Shown: positions 1 through 9,430, counted from the stretch's first letter. The stretch is DNA of 64,000 nucleotides from CAJQQK01 sp963696075 (GCA_963696075.1 CAVOJD010000002.1:62001-126000); one strand, 5' to 3'. The notes: generated by a model not told the origin, from the letters alone. A program made the numbers and translations.

Positions 1-889
1 AGGTTGCGATCTTCTCGACATGTTCATCCGCATCATCCGACACGATCCACCGTGACGCGGCCCGCTCGATCGGCAGCGCATCGGCGAGCTTTTCCATCTC
101 CAGCGGGTCTTCAACCGACATCTTCTCTTCCGGCGACAGCGCCAGCGCCGCCCAATGCTTTGTGTCCTCCATCGCCCGCGCCTTATCGGTATCGAACGAC
201 ACCTTGACCTCGATCATCCGGTCGATCTGGTCCTTCGTCCGCCCGCTCGCCTCCAGGCCCGCTTCCATGCCCGGGATCAGCTTCTCGGTATAAAGCGTCT
301 CCGCCTTGCCGCTCGTGCAGATGAAGCCATCTCCCGCCCGCCCGGCATATTTCGCGACCATCGGCCCGCCCGCCGCGATGTAGATCGGCACAGGCGTCTC
401 AGGCTTGTCGTAGATCGTCGCTTCCGCCGTTCTGTAATAGTCGCCTTCGAACGAGACGCGATCTTCCGCCCACAATTGACGGATCAGCCGCACGCTTTCT
501 CTCAGCCGCGCGAACCGCTCCTTCATCTCCGGCCATTCCATGCCGGTCGCTGGCACTTCATTGAGCGATTCCCCCGTCCCGATGCCGAGAATGATCCGGC
601 CCGGGAACAGACAGCCAAGCGTCCCGAACGCATGCGCGACGATCGAGGGGTGATACCGGAACGTCGGCGTCATGACGCTCGTCCCCATCACGATACGCTC
701 GGTCTTGGCGCCAAGCGCGCCCAGCCACGCCATCGAATAGGGCGCATGCCCGTCCGTGTGCCGCCAGGGCTGGAAGTGATCGGACACGAAGACGGAATCA
801 AACCCCGCCTTCTCCGCCGCCACCCCAAATTCAAGCAACTTGGTTGGAGCGAACTGTTCCGCAGAAGCCTTGTAGCCGAGTTTCAACAC
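1..889 (-). CDS. fgd: F420-dependent glucose-6-phosphate dehydrogenase-like protein (3' end outside window)
   Basis: Luciferase-fold oxidoreductase, 296 codons visible with the C-terminus cut off by the window edge. It begins at a GTG (889) with GGAGA about 7 nt upstream. The N-terminus reads LKLGYKASAEQFAP, and the segment VSDHFQPWRH at residues 35-44 supplies the Asp, His and Trp that in mycobacterial FGD (D39, H40, W44) contact F420 and catalyse. GTGESLNE and the TSGKAETLYTEKL segment, with its phosphate-site Lys, also match that enzyme. FGD oxidises glucose-6-phosphate and reduces cofactor F420. Cofactor use is inferred from family resemblance; no F420 biosynthesis gene is in the window. 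A second luciferase-fold gene lies just upstream on the same strand. Confidence 0.8.
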   Translation of the reverse strand, partial: MLKLGYKASAEQFAPTKLLEFGVAAEKAGFDSVFVSDHFQPWRHTDGHAPYSMAWLGALGAKTERIVMGTSVMTPTFRYHPSIVAHAFGTLGCLFPGRIILGIGTGESLNEVPATGMEWPEMKERFARLRESVRLIRQLWAEDRVSFEGDYYRTAEATIYDKPETPVPIYIAAGGPMVAKYAGRAGDGFICTSGKAETLYTEKLIPGMEAGLEASGRTKDQIDRMIEVKVSFDTDKARAMEDTKHWAALALSPEEKMSVEDPLEMEKLADALPIERAASRWIVSDDADEHVEKIAT

Positions 890-963
890 GCGTCATTCTC
901 CGCTTGAATCCAGCGCCTCATCCGGGCGCGATCGATAATTCTTCGGGGCGCCTCGCGACCGCC

Positions 964-1992
964 TCACACCTCGCCCGCCGCAATCCGCCGCCTCACTTCC
1001 GGCAGCACCTTGGTGCCCAGCATCTCAAGGCTCGCCAGGATATCCTCCTGCGGCATCCCCGGCCAGCTTGTCCGCATGGTGAGATGGTTCACGCCGATCC
1101 GGTGCTGCGCCAGGATGGCCTCGACCACCTGCGCCGGCGAGCCGACACCGAACCGGTCCACCGCCAGCTTGCGCAACTGCTCCTGCGGCGAATCCTCCGG
1201 ATTGAACGACAACCCCGGCAGCCCCCACGACGCATAGGCCGCATACTTCTCGATCAGATAGGGCGCCGCCCGCCGAAGCGCGGTCTCCTCGTCTTCCGCA
1301 CAACACACTTCATAGAGCCGCACCATGTGCTCTGCTGGCGCCTTGCCCGCCTCCGCTCGCTTCGCCTTGTAGAGGTCGATGTGCTTCACCATGTCGCCGA
1401 CCCGCGGCGTCGACACCATGCACCAGCCATCCCCGATCGTGGCCGCCCGCTCGACCGCCGCATCAACCTGGGCTGCAATCAGGACCGGCGGCGCCGGCTG
1501 ATTGAGCGGCCTTGGCCGGATCGTCATATTCTCGAATTGCCAGTATTTGCCGTTGTGCGTGACGTTGTCTTCACGCCACAGCCGCCGGATGATCTCGACC
1601 CCCTCGACCATCCGCCCGACCCGCTGCTTGATCGGCACACCGAACATAGCGAATTCTTCCGGCCGGTAGCCAAGCCCAACCCCGAGGTTGAACTTGCCGC
1701 CTGAGATCACATCCAGAAAAGCCCCGATTTCAGCGATCTCCATCGGGTTGTGGAGGGGCAGCAGCACGATATTGGTGCCGATTTCCATGCCCTCGGCCTC
1801 TGCCGCCAGCCGCTGCATCAGCGGCAGCAGCGGAAAGTAGTGATAGCCATCCGTAATGTGGTGCTCACCGCCCCACACGCTATCGAAGCCCAATTGCCGC
1901 ATCAGGCGAACCTGCTCGACCATTTCATCGAACCGCCGCCTCGGATCATCCGCCGCGCCGTGCTGGGAATTAAGAAAAACGCCGAGTTTCAT
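964..1992 (-). CDS. LLM-class flavin/F420 oxidoreductase
   Basis: A 342-residue luciferase-like TIM-barrel protein starting MKLGVFLNSQ. The ATG at 1992 has GGAGG about 8 nt upstream; an upstream in-frame start at 2022 lacks this. Family hallmarks are the N-terminal LGFDSVWGGEHH strand with its His pair, the GGKFNLGVGLGYRPEEF phosphate-binding segment and IGDGWCM. Members oxidise diverse substrates with FMN or F420, so the substrate cannot be named. It sits 75 bp upstream of the FGD-like gene on the same strand, so the two probably form an operon, and it diverges from the molybdenum hydroxylase gene. Confidence 0.8.
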   Translation of the reverse strand: MKLGVFLNSQHGAADDPRRRFDEMVEQVRLMRQLGFDSVWGGEHHITDGYHYFPLLPLMQRLAAEAEGMEIGTNIVLLPLHNPMEIAEIGAFLDVISGGKFNLGVGLGYRPEEFAMFGVPIKQRVGRMVEGVEIIRRLWREDNVTHNGKYWQFENMTIRPRPLNQPAPPVLIAAQVDAAVERAATIGDGWCMVSTPRVGDMVKHIDLYKAKRAEAGKAPAEHMVRLYEVCCAEDEETALRRAAPYLIEKYAAYASWGLPGLSFNPEDSPQEQLRKLAVDRFGVGSPAQVVEAILAQHRIGVNHLTMRTSWPGMPQEDILASLEMLGTKVLPEVRRRIAAGEV

Positions 1993-2223
1993 GGATGTAT
2001 CCTCCGGGCCGGAACGCTGCACCCGCCACTCGCCGTGGTCAAGCCGGTCCTGACCCGAATACCCTTGATCTGATTATGCCGGCAAAAACCACGCGAAACC
2101 TGTGACAAACGGCGCTGAACCAGCAATACTCCGGGACCGTTTCTCTTGATCCGCGGCAACACCGGGCGTCGCGCCCGTTCTGCTGCGGCTTTTCCACGTC
2201 CAAATCGATCGGGAAGGCCTCCA

Positions 2224-4491
2224 ATGACTGACGAGAATACCGAGAACAAATGGATCGGCAAAAGCACCATTCGCCCTGACGGCGCCGACAAGGTGACCGG
2301 CAAGGCGGCTTATGCAGCCGACTTGGCGATGCCCGGCATGCTCTACGGCAAGGTCCTGCGCTCGCCCCACGCCCACGCCATCATCAAATCGATCAATTTC
2401 GACAAGGCGCTCGCCCTCCCCGGCGTCAAGGCCGTCATGTCCGCCGATGACGTCGTCGAATTCCCCCTCGACAAGCCCGTCATGCTCGGCATCCAGGATA
2501 TGCGCTGGATGTGCCGCAATGTGATGGCTCGTGAAAAAGCCCTGTTCGCCGGCCATCCCGTGGCCGCCGTCGCCGCAACCTCGCAGAAGATCGCCGCTGA
2601 AGCCGTCAAACTGATCGAGATCGACTACGAAGTCCTCCCCCACGTCATCGACGTCGCCGAAGCAATCAAGCCGGATGCGCCGATCCTGCATGACCACATC
2701 AAGGGCGCGGACGGCAAGGCCAGCAACATCGCCGGCACGCTCGAGCACACCCTTGGCGACGTTGATGCCGGCTTCAAGGATGCCGATGTCGTCATCGAGC
2801 GCAGCTTCAAGACCGCGGCCGTCCATCAAGGCTACATCGAGCCGCACGCCTGCACCGTCTCGGTTGCCGCCGACGGCTACGCCACGATCTGGTCGTCGAG
2901 CCAGGGCCAGTACATGGTCCGCGCCATGTCCGCGTACCTCTCCGGTCTTCCGCAGAGCAAGATCAAGGCGATCCCCGCTGAAATTGGCGGCGGCTTCGGC
3001 GGTAAGACGATCGTCTACCTCGAACCGCTGGCGCTCATCCTCGCCCGCAAGTCCGGCCGTCCCGTCAAGATGTCCATGAGCCGCGAGGAAGTCTTCCAGG
3101 CAACCGGCGCGACGTCGGGCTCGATCTCGACCGTCAAGATCGGCGCCAAGAAGGACGGCACGATCACGGCCGGTCAGGGCACGTTCCACCTCCAGGCCGG
3201 CGCCCTGCCAGGCTCGCCCATCCGCGGCGCCTGCGGCTGCTCCTTCGCGCCTTATGATCTCAAGAACGTCCACGTCATCGGCTACGACGTCGTCTCGAAC
3301 CGCCCGAAAGTCGCCGCCTACCGCGCCCCCGGCGCGCCGATCGGCTCGTACCCGGTGGAGTGCGTCCTCGACGAGATCGCAGAAGCCATCGGCATGGACC
3401 CGCTTGAGTTGCGCCTCAAGAACGCGGCCAAGGAAGGCACCAAGCTCGCCTATGGCCCGGTCCTGCCGCGCATGGGCTACGTCGAAACCCTCGAGGCGGC
3501 CCTCGCCTCCGAGCATTACAAGACCCCGTTGGGCCCCAACCAGGGTCGCGGCGTCGCCTCCGGTTACTGGTTCAACAATGCCGGTGAATCATCCGCCACC
3601 GTCCAGGTCACCGAGGATGGCAACGTCGTCGTCGTCACCGGCCACCCCGACATCGGCGGCTCCCGCGCCTCGATGGTCAACATCTGCGCCGAACTCCTTG
3701 GCATCCACTATTCCAAGGTCAAGGCGCTGATCGGCGACACCGACCAACTGCCCTTCTCGCAGCTCACCGGCGGCAGCCGCGTGACATTTGCCGCCGGCAT
3801 GGTCGTGACGGAAGCCACCAGGAAGGTCATCCAGACGCTGCGTGAGCGCGCCGCCAAGATCTGGGACATCGACGTCGAAGCGGTCGAATGGGAAGACGGC
3901 GAAGCCCGGCCCGTGTCGACCAACGCGGGTCAGTTCGAGCCCCTCACGCTGGCTGAACTCGCAGCCAAATCCGGCGCCACCGGCGGCCCGATCAACGCGC
4001 TCTCCTCCTTCACGACGGAAGGCGCAACGGGCGGCTACGGCACGCACATCTGTGATGTCGAAGTCGACCGCGAGACCGGCCGCGTCACGATCCTGCGCTA
4101 CACCTCGATCCAGGACGTCGGCCGCGCCATCCACCCGGCCTACGTCGAAGGCCAGCTCCAGGGCGGCGCCGTCCAGGGCATCGGCTGGGCGCTCAACGAG
4201 GAATACATCTACAACAAGTCCGGCAAGCTCGATAACGCCGGTTTCCTCGACTACCGCATTCCCGTTGCCTCCGACGTGCCGATGATCGACACCATCATCC
4301 TGGAGATCCCGAACGAGAAGCATCCCCAGGGAATTCGTGGTGTTGGCGAAGTTCCGATCGTGCCGCCGCTCGGCGCGATTACAAACGCGGTCTACGCGGC
4401 CACGGGCGTGCGCATGCACGAACTCCCGATGTCTCCGCCCCGCGTGCTTGCAGCACTTGACCGGGCCACGCCGAAGATGGCGGCCGAGTAA
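2224..4491 (+). CDS. Xanthine dehydrogenase-family molybdopterin-binding (large) subunit
   Basis: A 755-residue protein with the ald_Xan_dh_C hammerhead domain near residues 20-125 (GKAAYAADLAMPGMLYGKVL) followed by the MoCo-binding domain. Landmarks are GGGFGGK, YRAPGAPIG and the C-terminal QGIRGVGEVPIVPP, which contains the active-site Glu of this family. These enzymes hydroxylate N-heterocycles, aldehydes or CoA thioesters using a molybdenum cofactor. They normally work with a FAD subunit and a [2Fe-2S] subunit, and neither is adjacent here. Start chosen at 2224 (ATG) behind a GGAAGG box. The substrate is not determinable from sequence. Confidence 0.85.
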   Translation: MTDENTENKWIGKSTIRPDGADKVTGKAAYAADLAMPGMLYGKVLRSPHAHAIIKSINFDKALALPGVKAVMSADDVVEFPLDKPVMLGIQDMRWMCRNVMAREKALFAGHPVAAVAATSQKIAAEAVKLIEIDYEVLPHVIDVAEAIKPDAPILHDHIKGADGKASNIAGTLEHTLGDVDAGFKDADVVIERSFKTAAVHQGYIEPHACTVSVAADGYATIWSSSQGQYMVRAMSAYLSGLPQSKIKAIPAEIGGGFGGKTIVYLEPLALILARKSGRPVKMSMSREEVFQATGATSGSISTVKIGAKKDGTITAGQGTFHLQAGALPGSPIRGACGCSFAPYDLKNVHVIGYDVVSNRPKVAAYRAPGAPIGSYPVECVLDEIAEAIGMDPLELRLKNAAKEGTKLAYGPVLPRMGYVETLEAALASEHYKTPLGPNQGRGVASGYWFNNAGESSATVQVTEDGNVVVVTGHPDIGGSRASMVNICAELLGIHYSKVKALIGDTDQLPFSQLTGGSRVTFAAGMVVTEATRKVIQTLRERAAKIWDIDVEAVEWEDGEARPVSTNAGQFEPLTLAELAAKSGATGGPINALSSFTTEGATGGYGTHICDVEVDRETGRVTILRYTSIQDVGRAIHPAYVEGQLQGGAVQGIGWALNEEYIYNKSGKLDNAGFLDYRIPVASDVPMIDTIILEIPNEKHPQGIRGVGEVPIVPPLGAITNAVYAATGVRMHELPMSPPRVLAALDRATPKMAAE

Positions 4492-4543
4492 CCGGATCGA
4501 GAACGCGAGTGGCCGGCAGCACACGATGCCGGCCGCGACCCCT

Positions 4544-4583
4544 TGGGTGTCATCCCGGACGCGTGAGCGCGATCCGGGACCCA
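4544..4583. repeat. Palindromic intergenic repeat
   Basis: An imperfect inverted repeat between two + strand genes. The arms contain TCATCCCGGACGCG and CGCGATCCGGGA around a short TGAG centre, flanked by TGGGT and ACCCA. Palindromes of this kind are common dispersed intergenic elements in alphaproteobacteria. It could act as a transcript-stabilising or terminating hairpin after the molybdenum hydroxylase gene. No second copy was found in this window by eye. Confidence 0.55.
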
Positions 4584-4618
4584 GGGCACAGCGCACCAGC
4601 GCAGCTTTAGGCGCCCCA

Positions 4619-4912
4619 ATGTCCGACGACCTCTTCGACAACGAACTCTTCCAGAACCTCCCCCAGGCCGCCGACCTGCGCCTCTATATCGAGGAAGGCC
4701 GCCCCACCAACCATTTCCTGACAGCCCTGCTGTCAAACGACCTGATGGCAACCCTCGGCCGTGCCGACGCGGTCAACAAGGCCGCGATCGAGGACTATTG
4801 CCTGTGGTTGAAGTCTTTTGCCCCCGGCGCCTGCTACGGCAGCCGCGAAGCGGTCGAAGCCTGGATCGCGAACGGTGGCCTCAGGGCTGGCGCCAAGCCA
4901 CCAACTGCGTAA
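4619..4912 (+). CDS. Hypothetical protein, 97 aa
   Basis: A short protein I do not recognise. It starts MSDDLFDNELFQNLPQAADL and has an acidic N-terminal half, with no signal peptide, membrane segment or obvious metal motif. Codon use resembles its neighbours. There is no clear ribosome-binding site before the ATG at 4619, and a start further upstream would run through the palindromic repeat. It lies between the molybdenum hydroxylase gene and the ankyrin gene, all on the + strand. It may be a small regulatory or structural protein; function unknown. Confidence 0.55.
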   Translation: MSDDLFDNELFQNLPQAADLRLYIEEGRPTNHFLTALLSNDLMATLGRADAVNKAAIEDYCLWLKSFAPGACYGSREAVEAWIANGGLRAGAKPPTA

Positions 4913-4963
4913 GACTGTGAACCAGGGCAGCGCACCGCAAGCCGAACGCGAGAGGCCGGCGAG

Positions 4964-5656
4964 ATGAACAACACAAGTCGTTTCCTGATGTGGATCTGCC
5001 TGGCGTTCGCGCCAGCCGCCGTCGCCCTGTCCGCCCCAGCCCTGGCCCAGATCCCGCCAACCGCCGCCGACGCGGCAGCCTACACCGGTCTCCACCGTGC
5101 CGCCTGGACCAACGACCTCGCAGCCATCCGCAAACTCATCGCCGCCGGCACCACCGCTGACAGCCGCGACCGCAGGGGCCGCACCCCGTTGCACGTCGCA
5201 GCCTTCGCCTCCCACGACGACGCCGTCCGCGAACTCATTGCCGGTGGCGCTGATCCCAACACCCTCGAAAACGACCGCTACGACATCATCACGATCGCAG
5301 CCGTCGCCAACGACCCCGCGCTTGTCGAGCACGCCATCGCCCTCGGCGCCAACCCGCGCAACATCACCAGCGTCTACGACGGCACCGCCCTGATCGCGGC
5401 CGCCCACCTCGGGCACGCCGATGTCGTGAAGGTCCTCATCAAGGCCGGCGCCCCCCTCGACCACGTCAACAATCTCGGCTGGACAGCCCTCATCGAGGCC
5501 GTCGTCCTCGGTGACGGCGGCCCGGCCCACACCGAGACCGTCCGCGCCCTCGTCACCGCCGGCGCCGACAAATCGATCCCCGACCGCAACGGCCAGACCC
5601 CGCTGATGCTGGCTGAGGCGCGCGGCTACAAGGCCATGATTGACATTCTGAAATGA
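4964..5656 (+). CDS. Secreted ankyrin-repeat protein
   Basis: 230 residues. Residues 1-29 form a signal peptide (basic start, hydrophobic core, ALAQ cleavage site), so export to the periplasm is expected. The rest is about five ankyrin repeats, visible as GRTPLHVAAFASHDDAV, TALIAAAHLGHADVVKVLI, WTALIEAVVL and QTPLMLAEARGYKAMI. Ankyrin repeats mediate protein binding, and in bacteria such periplasmic proteins often protect or scaffold a partner. The partner cannot be inferred here. The ATG at 4964 has a GAGAGGCCGGCGAG stretch upstream. Confidence 0.8.
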   Translation: MNNTSRFLMWICLAFAPAAVALSAPALAQIPPTAADAAAYTGLHRAAWTNDLAAIRKLIAAGTTADSRDRRGRTPLHVAAFASHDDAVRELIAGGADPNTLENDRYDIITIAAVANDPALVEHAIALGANPRNITSVYDGTALIAAAHLGHADVVKVLIKAGAPLDHVNNLGWTALIEAVVLGDGGPAHTETVRALVTAGADKSIPDRNGQTPLMLAEARGYKAMIDILK

Positions 5657-5671
5657 ACTGAGGCTTGCGCC

Positions 5672-6250
5672 TTAAAACAGCGACACCCGGCCATCGACCA
5701 GAACCCAGGCGACCACGCCAAGCATCATCGCGCTCTGGATCAGGACGAAATAGTACCAGAACACCGGCTTGTCTTTGTGCGGTGTCGGCTCAGCCTTGAT
5801 CGTTATCTGCTGTCCCGCACGCTTGCGCAGCCACTCGACCTGATCCGCCGGCATCACCATCTTTATTTCGGGCACCCGGGCAAACTCGAGTTCAATCGAT
5901 TTCGAGTCCAAATACCATGTCTGCTGCCACCCTTTGATCTCCTTGAAGGGAATGTAGAGCGGCTCGCAGAAAAAGAAGTATGAGAACGGCCGAATGACCG
6001 CCAGTGACATCCCGTTCTGATCAACCCCGATCTTGAGGATGCCCTTGTAGGAGTTGTACGCGGTGTCGTGCCCATAGAGGACGCCGTTCTGCATCGTGCG
6101 CACGTCACTCGGCCGGCGCCATTCCCGCCCGTAGTGGCGCGCCAACGTCCGCCAGCGGTAGGCATTGCGCCAGTAAATGCCAAAGAAAAGCCCGCCCGCA
6201 ATCGCGGTGCCGAAGACGAACGCAAAAACTTGACTGATGAACTCTCCCAT
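5672..6250 (-). CDS. Integral membrane protein of unknown function
   Basis: 192 residues with one hydrophobic segment near the N-terminus (FAFVFGTAIAGGLFFGIYW) and one at the C-terminus (FVLIQSAMMLGVVAWVLV), separated by a soluble domain with a basic N-terminal part. The central domain (LAVIRPFSYFFFCEPLYIPF, then an IKGWQQTWY stretch) resembles PH-like domains in membrane-anchored bacterial proteins, but I do not assign it. Start placed at MGEFISQVF (6250), because the upstream in-frame codons are Arg/Ala-rich and unlike a leader. It converges with the ankyrin gene. Confidence 0.6.
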   Translation of the reverse strand: MGEFISQVFAFVFGTAIAGGLFFGIYWRNAYRWRTLARHYGREWRRPSDVRTMQNGVLYGHDTAYNSYKGILKIGVDQNGMSLAVIRPFSYFFFCEPLYIPFKEIKGWQQTWYLDSKSIELEFARVPEIKMVMPADQVEWLRKRAGQQITIKAEPTPHKDKPVFWYYFVLIQSAMMLGVVAWVLVDGRVSLF

Positions 6251-6442
6251 ACCCAACGCACGCACCCCGAAGCTGGTTTTCCGGCGGGGCGCCGCCCAAC
6301 CAGCGCTACACAAAGGCCGGCCGGCGATGGACGATCATCACCCCTCAACTGGCCCCAATCTTACGGGCCCCGCGTGAAGAGTTCGTATGGCCTGCGATAA
6401 TCAAACGTAAATCCGCCAGCCAAAATGAAACGACGCTGGCGC

Positions 6443-6916
6443 TTATCCCTTTTTCAGCCGCACGACCGCTGCATCCAGCGCCTGCAGGAACTGGGAGCGA
6501 TCCTTCTTCTCGAACGGCCTTGGCCCCCCGATCTGCTCGCCCCCCGCGCGCAAATCCTGCATCAAGGACCGCATCGCCATGGCGCTCCCGATCGAGGCCT
6601 CCGTAAACGGCTTCCCATTCGGCGCAATCACCGTCGCCCCCGCCTTGATGCAGCGCTCGGCGAGCGGAATGTCAGCCGTAATCACGATCATCTTGGCGTG
6701 CGCGCGTTCGGCAATGTAATCATCCGCCGCGTCCGCCTTGTCATCGACGATCACGCGCGAAATCAGCGGGTCATTGGGAATTCTCAGCCCGCTGTTGGCC
6801 ACCACCGTCACCGCCACCCCCGTACGCCCGGCGACGCGATAAACCTCGTCTTTCACCGGACACGCATCCCCATCGACGTAAATGCTGAGCGTCTCCTGCC
6901 CCGGCTCCCCGTTCAT
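6443..6916 (-). CDS. YaiI/YqxD family protein (UPF0178, DUF188)
   Basis: 157 residues, full length for the family. Recognised from the N-terminal IYVDGDACPVKDEV, ANSGLRIP, the VDDKADAADDYI acidic cluster, VITADIPLA and C-terminal IGGPRPFEKKDRSQF. The conserved Asp residues suggest a PIN-like, metal-binding fold, so a nuclease role is plausible but unproven. Cytosolic, with no membrane segment. The gene is alone on its strand, and the cobalamin-responsive operon diverges from it. Confidence 0.85.
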   Translation of the reverse strand: MNGEPGQETLSIYVDGDACPVKDEVYRVAGRTGVAVTVVANSGLRIPNDPLISRVIVDDKADAADDYIAERAHAKMIVITADIPLAERCIKAGATVIAPNGKPFTEASIGSAMAMRSLMQDLRAGGEQIGGPRPFEKKDRSQFLQALDAAVVRLKKG

Positions 6917-7059
6917 CCGCTCTCCTTCCTCACCCGTGTTGCGATTTCGTCATCGTGTCCCCCGTCAATTCACATTCGTCAACACCGCCGTCATCGCGCC
7001 GATTGACGCCCGCCCTCCAATCCTCTTTGGTAGGGGCGTTCAGGTGATGGCTGGAAAAT

Positions 7060-7278
7060 CCTTCCCGCCATCTAATAGGGAACACGGTGCGGGCGGGATG
7101 CGCGTACGTCTCTGATCGAGACGGCCTCATCTTTCCAATTCCGTGACTGCCCCCGCAACTGTGAGCGGCGAGCCGTTCCGCGTAAGACCACTGGCAAGGC
7201 CCCCAGAACGTTATCTGGAAAGGCAGCCGGGAAGGTGCGGATCAGCGTTTGAGCCGTCAGTCAGGAGACCTGCCTGGA
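7060..7278 (+). promoter_or_regulatory. Cobalamin (B12) riboswitch
   Basis: The conserved series is present in order: AATAGGGAAC with a following GGTG near 7074, GACTGCCCCCGCAACTGT near 7146, GCGTAAGACCACTGGCAAGG near 7178, GGGAAGG near 7229, and the B12 box GCCGTCAGTCAGGAGACC near 7256. The element ends about 185 nt upstream of the btuB start. This class senses adenosylcobalamin (or a related corrinoid) and shuts off expression when it is abundant. It probably controls btuB through the whole btuBFCD operon. Outer boundaries are approximate. Confidence 0.93.
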
Positions 7279-7460
7279 CGGGGTCGCTCTTCTTTTGCGC
7301 GGGTGGCGCGAAGGATGCGAAATCGTAGCAGCGGCCAGCAGCCTCTTTGAGAGGTATCAACCGTGGAAACGCGGGGGAAGCGCTGACCACTCGACCTGCG
7401 AACCGGTCCATGTTCGGCGTCTTGTCCAACGTTTCCGGCTCGCTTCGTCGGAGAACCGCT

Positions 7461-9377
7461 ATGATCTCGCCTAGACCATCTCAACAGCCCAAGCTTCGTT
7501 GCCTGCATGTCTTAGCCCTTGCCTGCGCAACGAGCGCACTCGCATCCCTCCCGCTCGCAGCCCAGCAGGTGCTCGACGACATCGTCATCACCGCCAACCG
7601 CACCCCCATCGCCATCAGCAAGGTCGGCGCAAGCGTCGAGGTGATCGACAGCGAAGAGCTCGAAAAACACAACCAAACCTTTGTGAAGGACTACCTCGAT
7701 CGCCTCCCCGGCGTCACCGTCACCCAGAACGGTCCCCCGGGCAGCGTCTCGAACATCCAGATCCGCGGCGCCCTCGGCCAATACGTCAAGGTCCTGATCG
7801 ACGGCATCGACCTCACCGACCTGGCAGCCCCACAGGCGGTGACGAGCTTCGAACACCTCCTCGTCGGCGATATCGAACGCATCGAGGTCCTGAAGGGCGC
7901 ACAGAGCACACTCTATGGCAGCGAAGCCATCGGCGGTGTCATCTCCATCACCACGAAACGCGCCACCCGCGGCACGTCGCTGCGCGCCCACCTCGAAGGC
8001 GGCGCCTACGGCACACAGGCGGGCTCGGCGACAGTCTCCTACGGCACCGAGCGCGGCGACATCTCCTTCACCGCCCAGGGCGTCCGTTCCGACGGCTTCT
8101 CGGCGGCGGAAGAAAACACCGGCAACACCGAACGCGACGGCTACGAGAACACCACCTTCTCAGGCCGCGCCCAGTACCACGTCAGCGATGCCCTGCGCGT
8201 CTTCTTCGCAGCGCGGCGCACCCGCGCCGAAGTCGAACTCGACGGCTTTTCCTTCACCACGTTCCTGCCCGCCGACGATCCCGACGACCGCTCCACCTTC
8301 GCCCTCAGCGCCGTGCGGGGCGGGGCTGAATTGAAACTATTCGATGGCGCCTTCATCAATACCTTCGCCGTCCAGCGCACCGCCATCGACCGCGCCAACT
8401 TCGGCGACTTCCCCGCCACCTTCGAGAGCACCCGCACCAAGTACGAATACAACGGCGTTGCCCGCTTCTCCCCCCAGATCACCGCCATGGTCGGCGCCGA
8501 GCGCGACGAAATCGAGGCCACGACCTCCTCCTCCCTCACCGGCGGCGCCGAGGCCACCATCAACAGCTTCTACGGCCAGCTCCTCCTCGAGCCCTTCACC
8601 AATTTCAACGTGACCGCAGGCGCACGCCACGACGACCATTCGATCTTCGGCACCTTCAACACCTACCGCTTCACCGCCGCCTACTTCATCCCCGAGACCG
8701 GCACCAAGTTCCGCGCGAGCTACGGCACCGCCTTCCGCGCCCCATCCCTCTTCGAGTTGTTCGACCCGACCTATGGCGACCCGACCCTCAACCCGGAAGA
8801 AAGCCGCGGCTGGGATGCCGGTATCGACCAGGCGCTTTGGAACGGCCGCATCAATCTCGCCGCAACCTACTTCGACCTCGACATCGACAATCTCATTCAG
8901 TTCATCTTCCCCGCCGGCTATTCCAATGTGTCCGGCACAACGGAGCGCCACGGCGTTGAACTCTCAGCCCGCGCCCAGCTGACAACCTGGCTCACCGCGA
9001 CCGGCGCCTACACCTTCACCGATACCGAGGATGCCCTTGGCAACCGCCTGATCCGCATCCCCCGCCACGTCTACGCCTTCGGCCTCGACATCACCCCGAC
9101 CGATCGCCTCAAGATCAACACCACCGCCCAGGTCGTCCGCGACACGCTCGATGCCGGTAACTTCGTTCTCGACGATTATGTGCTTCTCAACGCCAAGGTG
9201 TCCTACGCTATCAACGACCAGTTGACGGCATACGTCCGCGGCCAGAACCTGCTCGACCAGGAATACCAGGTCATCCGCGGCTACGGCACATCGGACCTTG
9301 CGGTCTATGCGGGCCTGACGCTGAAACTTGATTCACCCCAGCCACCGCTTGAGGCGCCCGCCGGGACATGGAAGTGA
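7461..9377 (+). CDS. btuB: TonB-dependent vitamin B12 receptor
   Basis: 638 residues. The signal peptide covers about residues 1-35, and the mature N-terminus carries the TonB box DDIVITAN (39-46). The plug domain follows (VKVLIDGIDL, IERIEVLKGAQSTLYGSEAIGGVISI), then the 22-strand beta-barrel with a terminal aromatic-rich strand region. It imports corrinoids across the outer membrane using TonB/ExbBD energy. ATG at 7461 is preferred over earlier in-frame codons because GGAG lies 7-8 nt upstream and a good signal peptide follows. The B12 riboswitch upstream and the BtuFCD genes downstream fix the substrate. Confidence 0.92.
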   Translation: MISPRPSQQPKLRCLHVLALACATSALASLPLAAQQVLDDIVITANRTPIAISKVGASVEVIDSEELEKHNQTFVKDYLDRLPGVTVTQNGPPGSVSNIQIRGALGQYVKVLIDGIDLTDLAAPQAVTSFEHLLVGDIERIEVLKGAQSTLYGSEAIGGVISITTKRATRGTSLRAHLEGGAYGTQAGSATVSYGTERGDISFTAQGVRSDGFSAAEENTGNTERDGYENTTFSGRAQYHVSDALRVFFAARRTRAEVELDGFSFTTFLPADDPDDRSTFALSAVRGGAELKLFDGAFINTFAVQRTAIDRANFGDFPATFESTRTKYEYNGVARFSPQITAMVGAERDEIEATTSSSLTGGAEATINSFYGQLLLEPFTNFNVTAGARHDDHSIFGTFNTYRFTAAYFIPETGTKFRASYGTAFRAPSLFELFDPTYGDPTLNPEESRGWDAGIDQALWNGRINLAATYFDLDIDNLIQFIFPAGYSNVSGTTERHGVELSARAQLTTWLTATGAYTFTDTEDALGNRLIRIPRHVYAFGLDITPTDRLKINTTAQVVRDTLDAGNFVLDDYVLLNAKVSYAINDQLTAYVRGQNLLDQEYQVIRGYGTSDLAVYAGLTLKLDSPQPPLEAPAGTWK

Positions 9378-9430
9378 CCGCCTGTCACAGCGATCACCAG
9401 GCGGCCGCCACCGAGGGGCGCACCACGAAG

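Noticed and set aside
2074..3516. A 480-codon antisense frame opposite the molybdenum hydroxylase gene
   Set aside because: Gly/Asp/Val-rich composition typical of antisense shadows of GC-rich genes; the + strand protein is a clear family member.
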